Assembly (NCBI GenBank): GCA_947034895.1
Contig: OX344762.1
Location: forward strand, 89,150,981 to 89,214,980
Origin: Rhytidiadelphus loreus
Taxonomy: Eukaryota > Streptophyta > Bryopsida > Hypnales > Hylocomiaceae
Length of the DNA: 64,000 nt
Direction of reading: 5' to 3'
In this document: positions 11,486 to 23,879 of the stretch, in pieces
Layout of the letters: every line of letters starts with the position of its first letter
Position numbering within the stretch: the first letter of the stretch is position 1
Notes under the pieces: model-generated
Told to the model about the DNA's origin: nothing
Database searches by the model: none
What the model saw: only the letters and a program-made list of their open reading frames with translations
Translations under genes and position numbers: made by a program

Positions 11486-13233
11486 TTGTATATTTTGTAT
11501 GAATTTTTTAGGATGAATGCTAATCATCCTAATTTATGTGTGAAGCTTTCTTTAAGGTCATTCTAATAAATACAACAAAAGTTAGAAAGTATTTAAAAAA
11601 AATTCAATGTCAAATTGGGTAGAAAAATATATATTCTAAATAATTATTAATTAATTATGTTGGATTGAATAGATTGATAGCTACTCAAAAACAATTTGAA
11701 CTATTTAATTTCAAGAAATAAAGTGAGTTAAATGGGGAATTTTACTTGGCGAGTAGAAAAAATATAAAAAAGTCTTCTTTTGCCTTAAATTTTCAAAATT
11801 TTCAAATAAAAACAAAAAAGGATACTAGTTGTAAACTAGAATATTCTCACGATTGGGTTATCAATTTTCAATTTCTTGAACAATTTATCAGTGGTTTAAA
11901 TTCTTCTTTCATTTAGTACCACCTTCTAGTTTATTACTCCATATTTTTTTGAAGATGAATATGGAAGTTTCTTGAGTTAATTTTATAATATATTTTCAAC
12001 TAATTTTTTAACATCTTGACTAAAATGCACAAATTATGGGAACTACATGTTTTTTTTTCTAAAGGTGTCGAAGACAAAAGTTTACTTTGTAGAAGGATTA
12101 GAAAGCTTGCATTTTGCAATTTAGGCACATTGAATTTGTAATCAATTGGGATATTCACTTAAAATTTTGAAAAATATGTATTTAAAGAAGTTCACCAAAG
12201 AATTCTAAAATTGAATTTGTTAAAAAATAAATATAGATTAAAACTTAGCCTTGCTTTTGGGACAAGTATTTTGAAGTGACTTTCGACCTCTAAACATCAA
12301 AGAACTTTAGGGGTTAAGTAATTGAATGTTTCATACCAAAGGTCTAAAGGATTGAATTAAAAAAAATCCCATTACTACAAAGAATAGCCACTCCAAAAAA
12401 AAAAATATGGCATTCTTGATGAAGCGTGAAGGGATTTCATTGCAACTTACTATATTATGTTAAAAAAAAATGGAATTTGTAGAAGGGACATATGATTGTC
12501 ATATTATTGACATGTTGAAGTTCAATAAAATCGTTCTTTTATGATGATAATGAAAATTAGTATAAAATGGTATATAATAACATACCAATATACCAATGTA
12601 TGGACAATGTTGCAACATCTATACAAAAAATTAATATATATATATATATATATAATATTTTTATAATATTTTTGTAATAGCTTCCTAACAATTGAATTAT
12701 AAATGACTTCTAGCTTTGAAATGTAAGTCTGCTAGGATAGATGTAAGATTCTCCTCCACTATAATATTGACAATTAGATTTAGCAGAATTGTTGCTCAAT
12801 CTAAAGTCAACACTCTCTTGTCTTAGAAGTTGCATATCAATTTGAAGATTTTTCAACAAACAATACTCAAACTTCAAATTTTCAAAATTCTGCACAGTAC
12901 ATAAGTGATTAAAGATTCACTTAAGGGCCAATGATGATGGACTTTGAAGCTCACATACAACTAGGATTTGACAATTCACCCCAGTACACCTATAGTTAAG
13001 TAGCACTCCACTCCATATGTTTAGACTCTTTATGTTACAAAAGGAGCCCATTTGACTTTAGGGTTGTTTCATCCGATTCAAGCGGCATCCTGTAATCTGA
13101 AAATTCAACCTAGAAGTTGGGATTGGAGGAGAATAATGGATGTCATCATATGCTCAGAACACTAGCACAGACGAAGGCAATCGTAGATAATCGCCAAATC
13201 CGCCAGCCCAGCAGACGATGTAGGAGCATCTCA
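11486..13233. other. AT-rich intergenic DNA
   Basis: No gene is seen. A solitary CTTTAGGGGTTAA motif near 12307-12319 resembles the ends of the repeat family, and its downstream flank weakly resembles that of the 17.4 kb end. A TA microsatellite lies at about 12633-12653. The 3' UTR of the thioredoxin-like gene should occupy the last few hundred bases. Confidence 0.45.
12633..12653. repeat. TA dinucleotide microsatellite
   Basis: Approximately ten TA units are read directly from the sequence. Confidence 0.9.
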
Positions 13234-15054
13234 TCAGTGTAGTCCGTGAAGGTCACTCCATTCTTCAATCGTCTGATTGACGTCCAAGTGCTTGTAGATG
13301 GTTTCCAGAATCTTCGCTTTGTCGCGTGTTGGGAAGGACTCTACAAGCTCTCCATCCTTGTAGAAATGGAACAACGGCACAACCTGCATGAATCAACACA
13401 TGCAGTGTTGTCAAATCACCAAGACTGACTCGTACATTACAAATATACTCCTCTCTTGTACCTCGTTGTTCAGGTCCTCACAACACTAGATATGATGTCA
13501 TGGGAAGGACCCATACAGGCAGGCAAAATGTATCATGTCCTAGGTTTCCAAATATTGGTTCAGATGCTCAGACACATTTTGCTCTACCAAGGTCTAAGCC
13601 TTTAACACTCTCGAAGGTTCAACGCTGAGAACGACACAGACAGAGTTGAAGGGAGAGGCCAAGGACATAGAAGGTGCCCTAAACTCCTTGGCCTTTGGCT
13701 GGTTTTTGGGAAAACCTAAGTTTTGCTTCTTGGAGTCCCTCCACTGAAAGTAAGAGATTTTTAAAAATCCAGATTTTTGTAATCACATTCTGACTTCCAT
13801 CCAGTGTCCACACCCACTAAGTAACTTATTGACAACAATAAAACGAAGCAATGGCTGGCGTTCTATGACTTCTATCATGAACGCTGACGCTTCATTGATA
13901 ACCGTACCTTTATTCTGAACTTCTCTGCAATGTCAGACTGCTCCTCGTACTCATCCATGACCTGCACGCACAATGGAAGGCCAGCAATACCGTCAATACT
14001 GCAAATTTCGCTTCACCCAAAGCAAGTTTACTCTCCCAAAGATACAGAACTTTCGAGAAAGGTTCCACTAAGCATAATTAGTGAGTAGCAGACTCGCAAC
14101 AGAAGAACAAGGTGGAATAGTAGCAGGTGACATGATTTCTAAAATGGTGACGACGAACATCAGAGGGCAAAACAGTATCACGTAAGCATCCCATAGCCCC
14201 TCTGACACCCCCTCAAAAGTGGGATGGATTCTGATCCTATCCTGATCCTCTCCAATATCATTGTATCACAAAACATATCATCCTGCAGATCCAAGCTCGC
14301 CCCATTCAAGATTGACGGCTTTAACTAAAGAATGTTATGTAAGCATTATGATTAAATGAAATTTGAAGGAATAAAAGACTGAGGACATAAATAAACCCTA
14401 CACTCAATCCTCTCTACTGATTCTGTCTCAGAGACCTAATGGGCTTCTGAATGCACTCCCATATACAGAAGTCGTACAATCATATGTATACACAAGAGGA
14501 CAGATTAATGTGCGGATTAGAGTGTGTCACTAGAGAGGGTCGACTGTACATGAAGAGGAGAAGTCGTTCCTTACATTATGTTTCAGAAAGATGACAGAAG
14601 CTTCCCCATTGCCAGCTCCTTTGCAAAGCTTCGCAAACCCTTTCTCAATATACCGGCAGCTCCCACACGCTGTCCGGAAGAAATCCACCACCACTAAAGC
14701 CCCCATTCTCTTGGCAATGTCGTGAGTGACATGCTCCAGCTCATGTAGTGTCTTGATCTCGCGAACGCATTCGATCGGACACAAATCGTCATCGCTATCA
14801 CTTTCCCCTCCCGACCCCTGTGCCTGCTTCTCCAATTCCTTTTTCTCCCTGTACTCTCGCGAATTCAACAACGCGGATGGCACCGTGTCCTGACGTTTCG
14901 CCGAAAACGACAGAGCCCTGGGCGAAAAGGTGTACCCAAGAAACGAATTCAAAGAGCTTCGAGCAAAAACTTGACATGTGCCATTCAATTTCCTGTCAAA
15001 AGTACTTGCAGAAGTTGAACCCAAACAAGCTCCGATGACAGACTGAGCCTCCAT
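13234..15054 (-). CDS. Chloroplast thioredoxin-like protein with CGSC active site
   Basis: A predicted plastid thiol-disulfide oxidoreductase. Exons on the minus strand are 15054-14575, 13961-13908 and 13383-13234; all junctions are phase 0 GT..AG and give 227 residues. Residues 1 to about 60 are Ser/Ala/Arg-rich, as in a plastid transit peptide, followed by an acidic linker (GGESDSDDD). The thioredoxin fold starts near 95; the strand GALVVVDFF leads to TACGSCRYIEKGF, with cysteines at 130 and 133. FLKHNVMDEYEEQSDIAEKF and the cis-Pro strand VVPLFHFYKDGELVESF follow. The usual Trp before the first Cys is replaced by Ala. The pattern fits the atypical plant thioredoxin-like 4 group (Arabidopsis At1g07700 type, from memory) better than canonical m/f thioredoxins. 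The redox partner is unknown. The subfamily is less certain than the fold. Confidence 0.9.
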
Positions 15055-16461
15055 AAGTAACCAATATTGGGCAGAAATTGCAGAAATTCCGAGCTTTTGA
15101 AATGCGCTGTGCAGTTCTTCAAATGGTGGTTGAAGCGCTTCAAGAGCTCCAACTCGTGCTTAAGTCGTCGCCAGAAGGATTCAAAATGGACCAAAGAATC
15201 GCTATCCGGGTTGGTAGGGTTACCATTCTGGAAGCATCGTCAAGGGTTCGCTTCCAATTTTCTTCTAAAAGGAACTGCACGCAATTAAACGCAATTTCTT
15301 CAAATTCAATCGCAAAATGAAGAATGAAACAGCCCACCTTCGTCATCAAATAAAATCTCAACAGGGTTTTTCAGTAAAATTAGATTGTTTCAGGAACATT
15401 ACGAGCTCTCTATTTGTATCCCTATTTCGCTGTGGACACTCACTTTCTCAAGGGAGAAACAATTACGAAAATTACATTCAAGGTAAATTTCAAAATTGAA
15501 CAAACAACCTACAAAAACATCTGGAGTTATCTGAAGTGCTTACAAGTAATCTGCCCACTCTGCCATTCATCGAAGGTTCTACACATCGAAGAAGAATCCA
15601 ATTGTAATGCGCAATTCTCACCGGTTCCCGATACCATTCTCGAAGGCTCTATACGTGATTCAAGGCAGAGCCATGGCAACATGCTTTCCAGAAACAATAA
15701 CGCTCCTCTCAATCCGATTGAATGACGAAACTAAAGTACGCGACCCCAGGAAACAGAAAATCCAAGCATCCCTACCACCAGAGAGCGAAACGAATAAGTT
15801 ACCTCCAATTTGTCGAAAATTCAAGTCCGAATTCAGCTGCAAATTCGCGAACACCGGTCTTCTTCGGTTCCCCCAAATTTGCAATCCCGTCCTCCAACGC
15901 AGCCAACATGCAAAACCCAAGGTGGGCCGTGGGAATGCGAGTCGACCACTGGGAGAAAATATCTGCAGATCACGCCAATGGGAAAGAGGGCAAAGGGCTG
16001 AGAGTGCGACCACCCTTGGTGCGATCGTCAGTCGTAAATCGATGAACATTATGAGAGTGATGGGCTGACGGAGACGGGACGCAAGCGAAGTGCGTGACGG
16101 ACAGGATGGACGGTGACGGAGTTCACTGCCGGTAGGACGGAGCACTAACGTTTGAGATACTGTAGTAAAATAATTCTAAAAATAAACATCAAAATTTTAG
16201 GGAAATCGTGTTTCAAAAATAAACTATGTGCTATTCCCACAATATAATAAAATATAAAAGTAAAAGTAATTTTCATTTTTTTTAATTCATAAAAACTTCA
16301 AAATTCAATAACTTTCACACTGTAGATCTAGATGTCATGAAGCAAAGTCTGTGCACGCTTCCTTGCAAAGAGCTTTCTGATGGTACCAAGAATGTGACTA
16401 AGGGATGCACAATTTTGGAGATCTCACCGTAACAAAACAAAACAAGCAAACAAACAACTTG
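15055..16461. other. Upstream region of the thioredoxin-like gene
   Basis: The promoter and 5' UTR of the minus-strand gene are expected right of 15054. Overlapping ORFs on both strands between 15607 and 16145 are in a moderately GC-rich patch; they show no known domain and no exon chain, so they are not annotated as genes. Confidence 0.4.
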
Positions 16462-17427
16462 ACTTAACCCCTAAAGCACTAAAGTGAGTTTTTTCTGGCA
16501 ACATAGTGATTTTGGGCAACTTACTATGAATGGAGTTTTGTTGTTTTTTTCTTTGAAATTTTCACATAACTTGTGCTCAAAGGGTATCTTTAAGGTCCAA
16601 CAATTTTCATAACTTTTTGACTACATGGTTAAAAAGTTATTGTATGATAAGTAGTTTCCATTGCATGGCAAGCAACCCGGGCAACAAAACAAAAATCTTT
16701 TTAAATCATTTTTTTAAGAAATAAAAATTTGAAATTGGTTTTGTTGATTTATTTATACGTAGAAAGCTTTGAAACATTCCATTTTCATTTATGAGATGAA
16801 AGTTATGAATCATTCTAGTTTGTGAGTAGTTTGTTGGTAGTTATGGAATCTTTACTCTAAGATAAAGTTTGAAGTCCTTTATTTAATTCAATTTTCAATA
16901 TTCCTAGAAAAAAATAAAACATAAAGGTGTAGGTTGCTTTTTACAACATTATAACCATTGGAATTGGCATTTTTTCAATTCCATAATTAAACTGTTAACA
17001 ATTTAGTACATAGTATTTTGAATCATTCTCTACATCTTTCTACATACTATTTTTTTCTTATATGTTGTACAATTTCAAATGATCTAAATTTTTTCAAGCA
17101 TGCAGCCAACTTGCCTTGAAGAATGAATCCAAAGAAGCACCACCATTTGGAACATTTTTTCATACAAATGTGACCTTGTGAAGTGCAACTACTTGGTTTT
17201 TTGCAAGGCCAAAAAAAGATTTTTGTGACTTCAAACACTAATATTTTGCAATCTACATAGTGGAAATTTCTGAATTTTTTTGCACATCTTCTTAACCCAA
17301 CATGCTACAAGATCCCGTGGTTATATGTGTCCAAAACTTCTTCTTTTTTTCCAAATTTGGTACTTGTACTAGAAATGGTAGTTTGGGAGTATTTTTGGTG
17401 AAAACATAGTAAAAAAACCTTTAGGGG
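16462..17427 (-). repeat. ~0.97 kb repeat with TTAACCCCTAAAG inverted ends
   Basis: The left end reads CTTAACCCCTAAAGCAC and the complement of the right end reads CATTAACCCCTAAAGG, an inverted pair with a 12-13 bp core. On the minus strand, sequences just inside the right end (ACTACCATTTCTAGTAC, then the GGGATCTTGT block) match the left part of the 10.5 kb element. No coding potential is seen. Confidence 0.6.
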
Positions 17428-17699
17428 TTAATGAATGGATGTTTTTTTATGCTAAAATGAGAATAAAAAAAACTAGGTACAAAAATTGTGAACTAATGAA
17501 TCAATCTATTGCAATTTGTAGAAAGAAATGTCACTTTCCATCATAATTTCAACCTTTTTTTTTTTTAACTCTATGCCTTATTTGTAATGATATAAAAAGT
17601 AGTTTTACAACCATTATAACTAAAGAGTTTGTTGAAAGTAGTTCATCTATCTAAGGTAAACCAACCTACTATGGTTAGAATAAGGAGTTAGACATTATG

Positions 17700-18640
17700 T
17701 GGTTATTGAAATTTTTCAATTTTTTTCCCACACTAGTATAAGTGTGAGAAACAATGAGAGCAATTGAAATTATGTTGTATGAATTGGCTATGAATTTTTG
17801 AAGTGTTCAATGCATCTTTGCCCATAAGAATTTGTAGACTACCTTAAAACCAACAAAATCTGAATCCATCATGCTCATTTGGCTCACCCAAAGTAGTCAA
17901 AGTCTTTTCTAGCATGGAAGGCCTAAAAAGTCAATCCTCACAAAGAATTCTCATTGAAAATTAGAAGCTCCTAATGAAGTCACTAACTACTTCATTACTA
18001 TCATATAAGACATACATTGAAGCCAAAATTTGAAAAAACTTAAAAACCCATGATGGAATCATTTGTTAGGTGACCACTATGGGTCATTTGACCACAATGG
18101 GCTAATTTACCTTATGCCCTGTAGATGTGAGTAAGTGAAGGCTACCTTTGTTGCTTTCTTTTGGAGATAGAGTCAATGATAATAAATAACCATAAACTTT
18201 ATAGTCACTAGAAGGTAAACTTGCCTATGACAGGCAGAATGAGTGGTTTGATGTGTTGCAATTTGCCAAAAAATTGAGATTTTTTTCCACAGAAAGACCA
18301 ATGTGAGGAGTGATGACATCAACTGAAAATGTATTTTTTAAACAAAGTATGAATTTCTTATAAATTTGGAAGTGTGCTGCCTATTTAGCTCAAAAGAGTC
18401 TATAGACTACTCCAAATTAGCCAAAAGTGTTTTCATAATGGCCATCTTACCACCTAAATCAATCATAACATTTTCTATCATGGATACTAGATCTCCTCAC
18501 ATGGCCATTACATTGAAGAAATAAAAAAATAACTTTGTTTGACAAGTTTACAGTAAAAAGGTGTAAGGTTCCTATGATAGTCTCTAATAACTCCATGATT
18601 ATCTCCCAAGGCATTGATTTTGGCCACTAACCACCCTAAT
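17700..18640 (+). repeat. Possible diverged tandem duplication
   Basis: The blocks at about 17700-18060 and 18270-18640 share a similar order of short motifs, for example GTAGACTACC / ATAGACTACTCC, and TGTGAGAAACAATGAG / TGTGAGGAGTGATGA. Divergence is high and the call is by eye only. Confidence 0.3.
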
Positions 18641-20235
18641 GAAGTTCTAATGTCATTTATTAGCTAAAATCTGAAATGGGTTGATGCAAGATTGTAATGG
18701 GTGTGTTTCTAGATGTCTGCATTAGGTGGTTTGTCTCTTATAGTCAGGTTTACCTAATATCAATGGAGTGTACAATCAACACACAATAGTACAAATCTTC
18801 TCAATTGTGTCACAAATACAGTCTAATACCTTAAGGCAGAAGGTTATAAAACCAACAAGGTTCTAAAATGGTCTACGGTGTAAATGTGTACCCAGTATGT
18901 TCACCATAACTTTTTAAGAAATGTGACTTTTGACATGTACTACAGGCATGCATTTATGGCCCGGAATGATCACTATGGCCACATTTAAACCTATTTTAAA
19001 CCCGTATGGTTTTACAACCCTCTACGGTAAATCCCACCTTACATGGACCTGACCTGTTCCGGCCCTGATGCAGGCTCTCACACCGTTTCAGTGCCGGCCT
19101 GCGGGCCCTGTAACCTTGGCATAACAGTCAATGCACTCGCGACACGTGGTGCCCTGCATCTCGAAGCTCCTAAGCTCCCAAGTTTTCCTCTCTGGCTATG
19201 GCGGCCATGGCGCTTGCCTGACTCCACGGCGATCCCTATTTCCCAATTGCCCTGCTTCATCACCAGTTCCAATCCATCGTTACCACGAGTACCTCCCTTG
19301 CGTGATCCTCCCTAACTTCTTGGTGCAACACCGTTTGAACCCAAGCAACAGAAAGATTATACGCAGAGGTATGGCATTTGAAAAATAATTTCCTGACTAG
19401 GTTGCTGGATTGCATCGTTTGCTTCAGTTTGCATTTTATGGATCTTGTAGATCTTGTCGCGATGATTTAGTGCCTATGTGCTCCCTTGATGCTGATCCGT
19501 TACCTTGTGACCCGTGCTGCTCTGTATTAGTTCTGACCGATTTTATCTTTGACCGATTGTGTGAGCTTCTATATGTGAGGGACGCTGTTTTTAACTTTAC
19601 AGAGAGTGTAGCACCTGAGTACACATGCGCCAAATATTATAGAGTACTTTGTGATGTAAATTAATTAGTGATGTGACCTAAATAGGATTTCGGTGTTGCA
19701 GAGGATTGGGACAGTTAAGCGATTTAGGGTTTTTAGGAGAGGTGTACTTGGTTGCTTTTCGGGGTTGGAGAATCATACATAGGGTTTGGGAGTTTTTTGT
19801 TTATTTTTAGGGTTTGATGAAATGTTTTGAGATTGAATTGTTTGCTTCTGCATTTTATGGATCTTTCTGTTATTCTCTGCAAGGGACGATTCACTGGTTC
19901 CTTTTTTGTGGCTTCTGCTAGTGGGGGACGAGAGAGACTTGGACAATGAGAGTGATTTTGGGGTTCGGGGATGAGCAGGGAGACGTGCATTTGGTTGGTA
20001 GCGGGGTTGAAGTCGGTCTTCGCAAATTGTGTAGTTTTTAGGGGTTGTGTTGTAGTTGTATTGTCGATCTTTAAGTTTTTAGGGTTTATGAGGAATATAA
20101 TTTGATGGTGATGTTACGGATATCAGGTGTTTTACGGATTCAGGCCCTGGTATTTCTCGTTGCAGAGAAGAATAGGAGGCTATGGTTTCCCATCAATATT
20201 TGCAGGAGTAAATTGAAAACAGGTTGCAGAGATAC
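18641..20235. other. Intergenic DNA and 5' region of the APR-like gene
   Basis: Repeat-like AT-rich DNA changes near 19020 to a less AT-rich stretch that probably holds the promoter and 5' UTR of the gene starting at 20236. ORFs at 19043-19664 have no known domain and no supported junction to the downstream coding exon. Confidence 0.4.
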
Positions 20236-21997
20236 ATGATGTACTTCCGATGCGCGAGCTCACACCCAATTCAGAAGTCTATCAACGCCTGTGGCTTGTT
20301 ATGTCTGATCTTGATTGTGCGCTTAGCGAGCACCGCAGCGGATTCTCTGTCCATACATCCCGTCATCCTACCTCACTGTTCTGCACCGACTCTTCAAGAA
20401 TCATTTTTACAAGAAACAGTTGCGGACTTCTGCAAATCTAGTTCTCAAGAATGTCCATCTAAACATCATGACTTCGCTTCGGAACATCCGCAATCCACGC
20501 GGGTTGCTGAGGTGATTTATCATGTCCATGTTTACATTTACTTAAGGCATCTATGCTTGTCTATATCTTTCCTTTTATAGGAACCACTACAGGGTTTGCA
20601 TGAATTAGGGTACTGACTTCTTATAGCTGAGATTATCTTACTTCATTTAGGTTTTGAATTTAAATACGGCCGGTTACTCTTCATTAATGCAAAGTTCGTT
20701 TCTGATATTGATTAGCATTGCACATACCTTTTGCAGTTGAATGAGACGACCTTGGAAAAAGCTTTGGACCTGGTGCATAGCAGAAATGGAACTTACATAG
20801 CAGTACTTTATTATGCAACCTGGTGCCCCTTTTCGAGACAAGTTCGACCTGTATACGATGTCTTATCTACGATGTTCCCCACAGTTCACCACGTGGCCGT
20901 TGAAGAATCTTCAGTCAGGCCAAGGTGAGAAGTTGGTTTCTTATGAAAATAAAAGTGGGTTGGGCTGTTGATGAATCGTTTGTTTCAATCCTGGATTTTC
21001 AGATGTGAAAATGGACACTAAGCCAGGTTCTGTTCCCGATGTGGCAGTGTGCTGTCTCAGTATGGAGTCCACAGTTTTCCAATTCTCTTCATGCATAACA
21101 GGACTGCAAGAGTGCGCTATTATGGATCCAGGAACCTTGAATATTTGATAAGGTTTTATCAAAATTACACAGGTGCATACTTCATAGCATTGTCAAGCTT
21201 CTGAAGTTTCCGGTCGCCAACTTTCCCTTGATGTTAGCCGAATTAGTCGTATGTGGTCTTGTCCTTATCCTTACCCTCCCCTTTACTAATGTCTATCCTG
21301 CTCGACTTTAGCTCACTCATGAGCATGGTTATATGTCAGTCATATCTTGACATGGCCACGTAAAAACATTTGAAGCATTTTTGCATTTCTGTCAGTTAAA
21401 TTGCTTCAAATATCGTGCATTTAGGACCGTACGAGAAGAGTGGAGGGTGAAGATACTAGTACACTTTATAATGGTTATTTATGCCTCCGGTGTACGTTTG
21501 ATTTTTCAGGTCTGAGTGCAACTGAAGGTGATCCAAGGAAAAAGGAAGATTGCGCTTTCGCGAGGTTGGTTTACGATGCTGGCACTGATGCGAAAGAAGG
21601 CTGTCCCTATCCTTGGGCTATATCTCCAGAGAAGTGGCTGCAAGATGATATGTACCTGAATCTGGCTGTAGTGTTCCTTGTGCTGAGGTTAGTTTACCTT
21701 TTAGTACCTGCTCTCGTGTTGAGGTTGAAAGTGCGCTGGGAGAAAGGAAACTCTACAGTAATGCCACTGAGGGCAGATTACCCTCTTGCATCTAATGAAG
21801 AAGGTGCATTGCTGGGGAATGCGAGCCAAGTTGGCTATGAAGCGGATGACAAACAGCTAGGTGCTGGGCCTATTAATGGATTGAACAATGTATCTATGCC
21901 GAACTGGCCTCCTGCTCACACGATCTCTGAAGTTGCTGAAAGCAGCTCAAGTCGAGCTGGGCCTTCTGGTGAGGTCCACGATATGGGCGGGATGTAG
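20236..21997 (+). CDS. 5'-adenylylsulfate reductase-like (APRL) thioredoxin-domain membrane protein
   Basis: A secretory-pathway thioredoxin-fold protein of the plant APRL family; despite the name it has no PAPS/APS reductase domain. Exons are 20236-20511, 20737-20924, 21048-21172 and 21510-21997, with consistent phases and 358 residues. Residues about 17-36 (ACGLLCLILIV core) form a signal peptide. The thioredoxin domain (about 93-197) has the single-cysteine motif YYATWCPFSRQ with Cys122 and Ser125, then LSQYGVHSFPILFMHNRT and RYYGSRNLEYLIRFYQNYTG. A Cys-containing segment ending EGCPYPW precedes a transmembrane helix at about 246-267 and a polar C-terminal tail that is probably cytosolic. 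The WCPFS motif means it cannot perform a CxxC dithiol reaction, as is typical of the family. Two adjacent start codons exist (20236, 20239). Function is poorly known. Confidence 0.9.
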
Positions 21998-22560
21998 TGA
22001 TTAGCGTGTGTTCATGGAGGTACCTAGCTACGCCTTATTGTTACAACATAATCGTAATGTTGCTATACCAGATTAAACCCTGTCGTGGCTCCTGTACCGT
22101 ATTCCCTTCCAGAGCGTCCATGTAAACTATTTTGATATTTGAAGACTTTTGCAAGAGATCTACTAGATTTTTCTTGGTTCTTTTTATCTTGCTTGAACAT
22201 TGGATGCTGGGTAGGATAGTCTCCTATGATTAAACGTTGCTGTTGAAGACACGCTTGCTTCTAGCTTGAGAAATTTTGGACAGCAGGTGTTGGCAACAAA
22301 TCAGTCGTTTTTGAGCTTCCTCATTGCAGGCTCCCTGTTTCGCAATGAAAATTAAGCACTACTTTTGTAGTTGTGTTCACAAAATTCAAGTCCATTCTGC
22401 AACTTGCGGTAGTAACCTGGTGGGAACCCCGAGATGAATGTGCCGCAGTAGGGAAGATCTTGCTATTGGGTCACCCCATGCCAGCAGTGTTTCATTTTGT
22501 AAATCTATGGTAAGGTACAGACACCTAATTGAGACATAACTGTGACACCCTTCAATTTTA
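21998..22560. other. 3' flank of the APR-like gene up to the Harbinger element
   Basis: Contains the expected 3' UTR of the upstream gene. The last three bases (TTA, 22558-22560) are a candidate target-site duplication for the transposon. Confidence 0.5.
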
Positions 22561-23879
22561 ACCCCTCAATGCCCAAGTCTTTTGCAAGTCTTTTGCAAGT
22601 CTTTTGAAGTGTGTTTTTCCTATGAAAAAAGAATATGGGCTTATAGTTATCTCCAATGAAGCAAATTGTTTTTTTTTCAAAATTTAAATGTGTAAATGTT
22701 TGAGAAATTTGCATATAAGAGTTTTGGGGGATTGGAGGTGATATGAACAACTAAAAAGTGTGTTAGCACACTCAAGTGCACTTTTCAAAACCTTAAGTTC
22801 AATGAAAAACTATCAAATTCATTATACAATCTATCTTGCAATTGTTGAAATGCAATTTTTTTTTATAAGTAGAAATTGCAAATAACTCCATATCAACACT
22901 TGCATGTTCAAATTTTCAATGGTGAAAATCACGAAAACACTTTATTCTTTTCATTGGGACCATTTTCAAAGCGAATGGATATGTACAATTTTTTAGATCT
23001 CAAATCAAGTGAAATTGATCAACTTTGCTCAAAGTCAAGAAATGAAGTAAAATTGGCAAGCTTTGCTTTTTACTAATGGTACATATAGTATGGCCACACT
23101 GGGACTTTGTGAAGATGGATAATTTTTTGTAAAGACCCCAAATCTAATAATTTCTAAGTCATTATTACAATGCAGACATGTCAGAGCTTTTACTTTGCTT
23201 ATCTGGAAAACTTACGCAGTAACTGTTCAGATTGGTGAGAAGCTTTGTTAAACTACAAGTTTAGGATGTTAGTTTTGACTTGTTCTTTTTGGTAATGTAG
23301 TTCTGGTTCACACTTGCTAGGTTGGGATTTTAGGGTAGGAGCGCTGTTAAGGTTACTGTTCACAACGGTCGTTTATTGCTCTTTCGGCTATGGTTATGGA
23401 GCTCAAGCTTCCATGTAGGGTTTCTTGTTTGAATTCTACCTTTGTATATTCAGTTGTTGTTCGTTTGTCACCTACCTTCACAGAGCGATTGTGAATAGTT
23501 TAGGGTTTTCTTCATCGAAAGTGATTTGCAGAAGTGGGGGAAATTACACGTCAAAGGGGATGATTGAGGAGAAAGTGTTGTCTGGAGCTCCAACCGTGGT
23601 GTGTTCTTCGCTGTTAGGATTTTAGGTATTCATGCTAACTCGTTCCTGTCAATGCCGCTATGGTTTGATTCTTGCTAAGTTGTTTGTGTCAATGCTAATC
23701 GATCTGTTAATTTTGTAGCTTTGGTTTTGAAAAAACTTATCTATACAAATGAATCCATGTGAGGGTTTACAATTCTACTAGTGACGTGATTCTGCATTGC
23801 ATTGGGATTAGGGTTCAGAAATTCACTTGTGACATGATTTTGTCTCATATGTCCAGGTGATGCCCAATTCCCTGCTCCA

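Noticed and set aside
15607..16145. Long overlapping ORFs on plus and minus strands
   Set aside because: They are mutually antisense, lie upstream of the thioredoxin-like gene and show no recognisable domain; chance ORFs are the simplest explanation.
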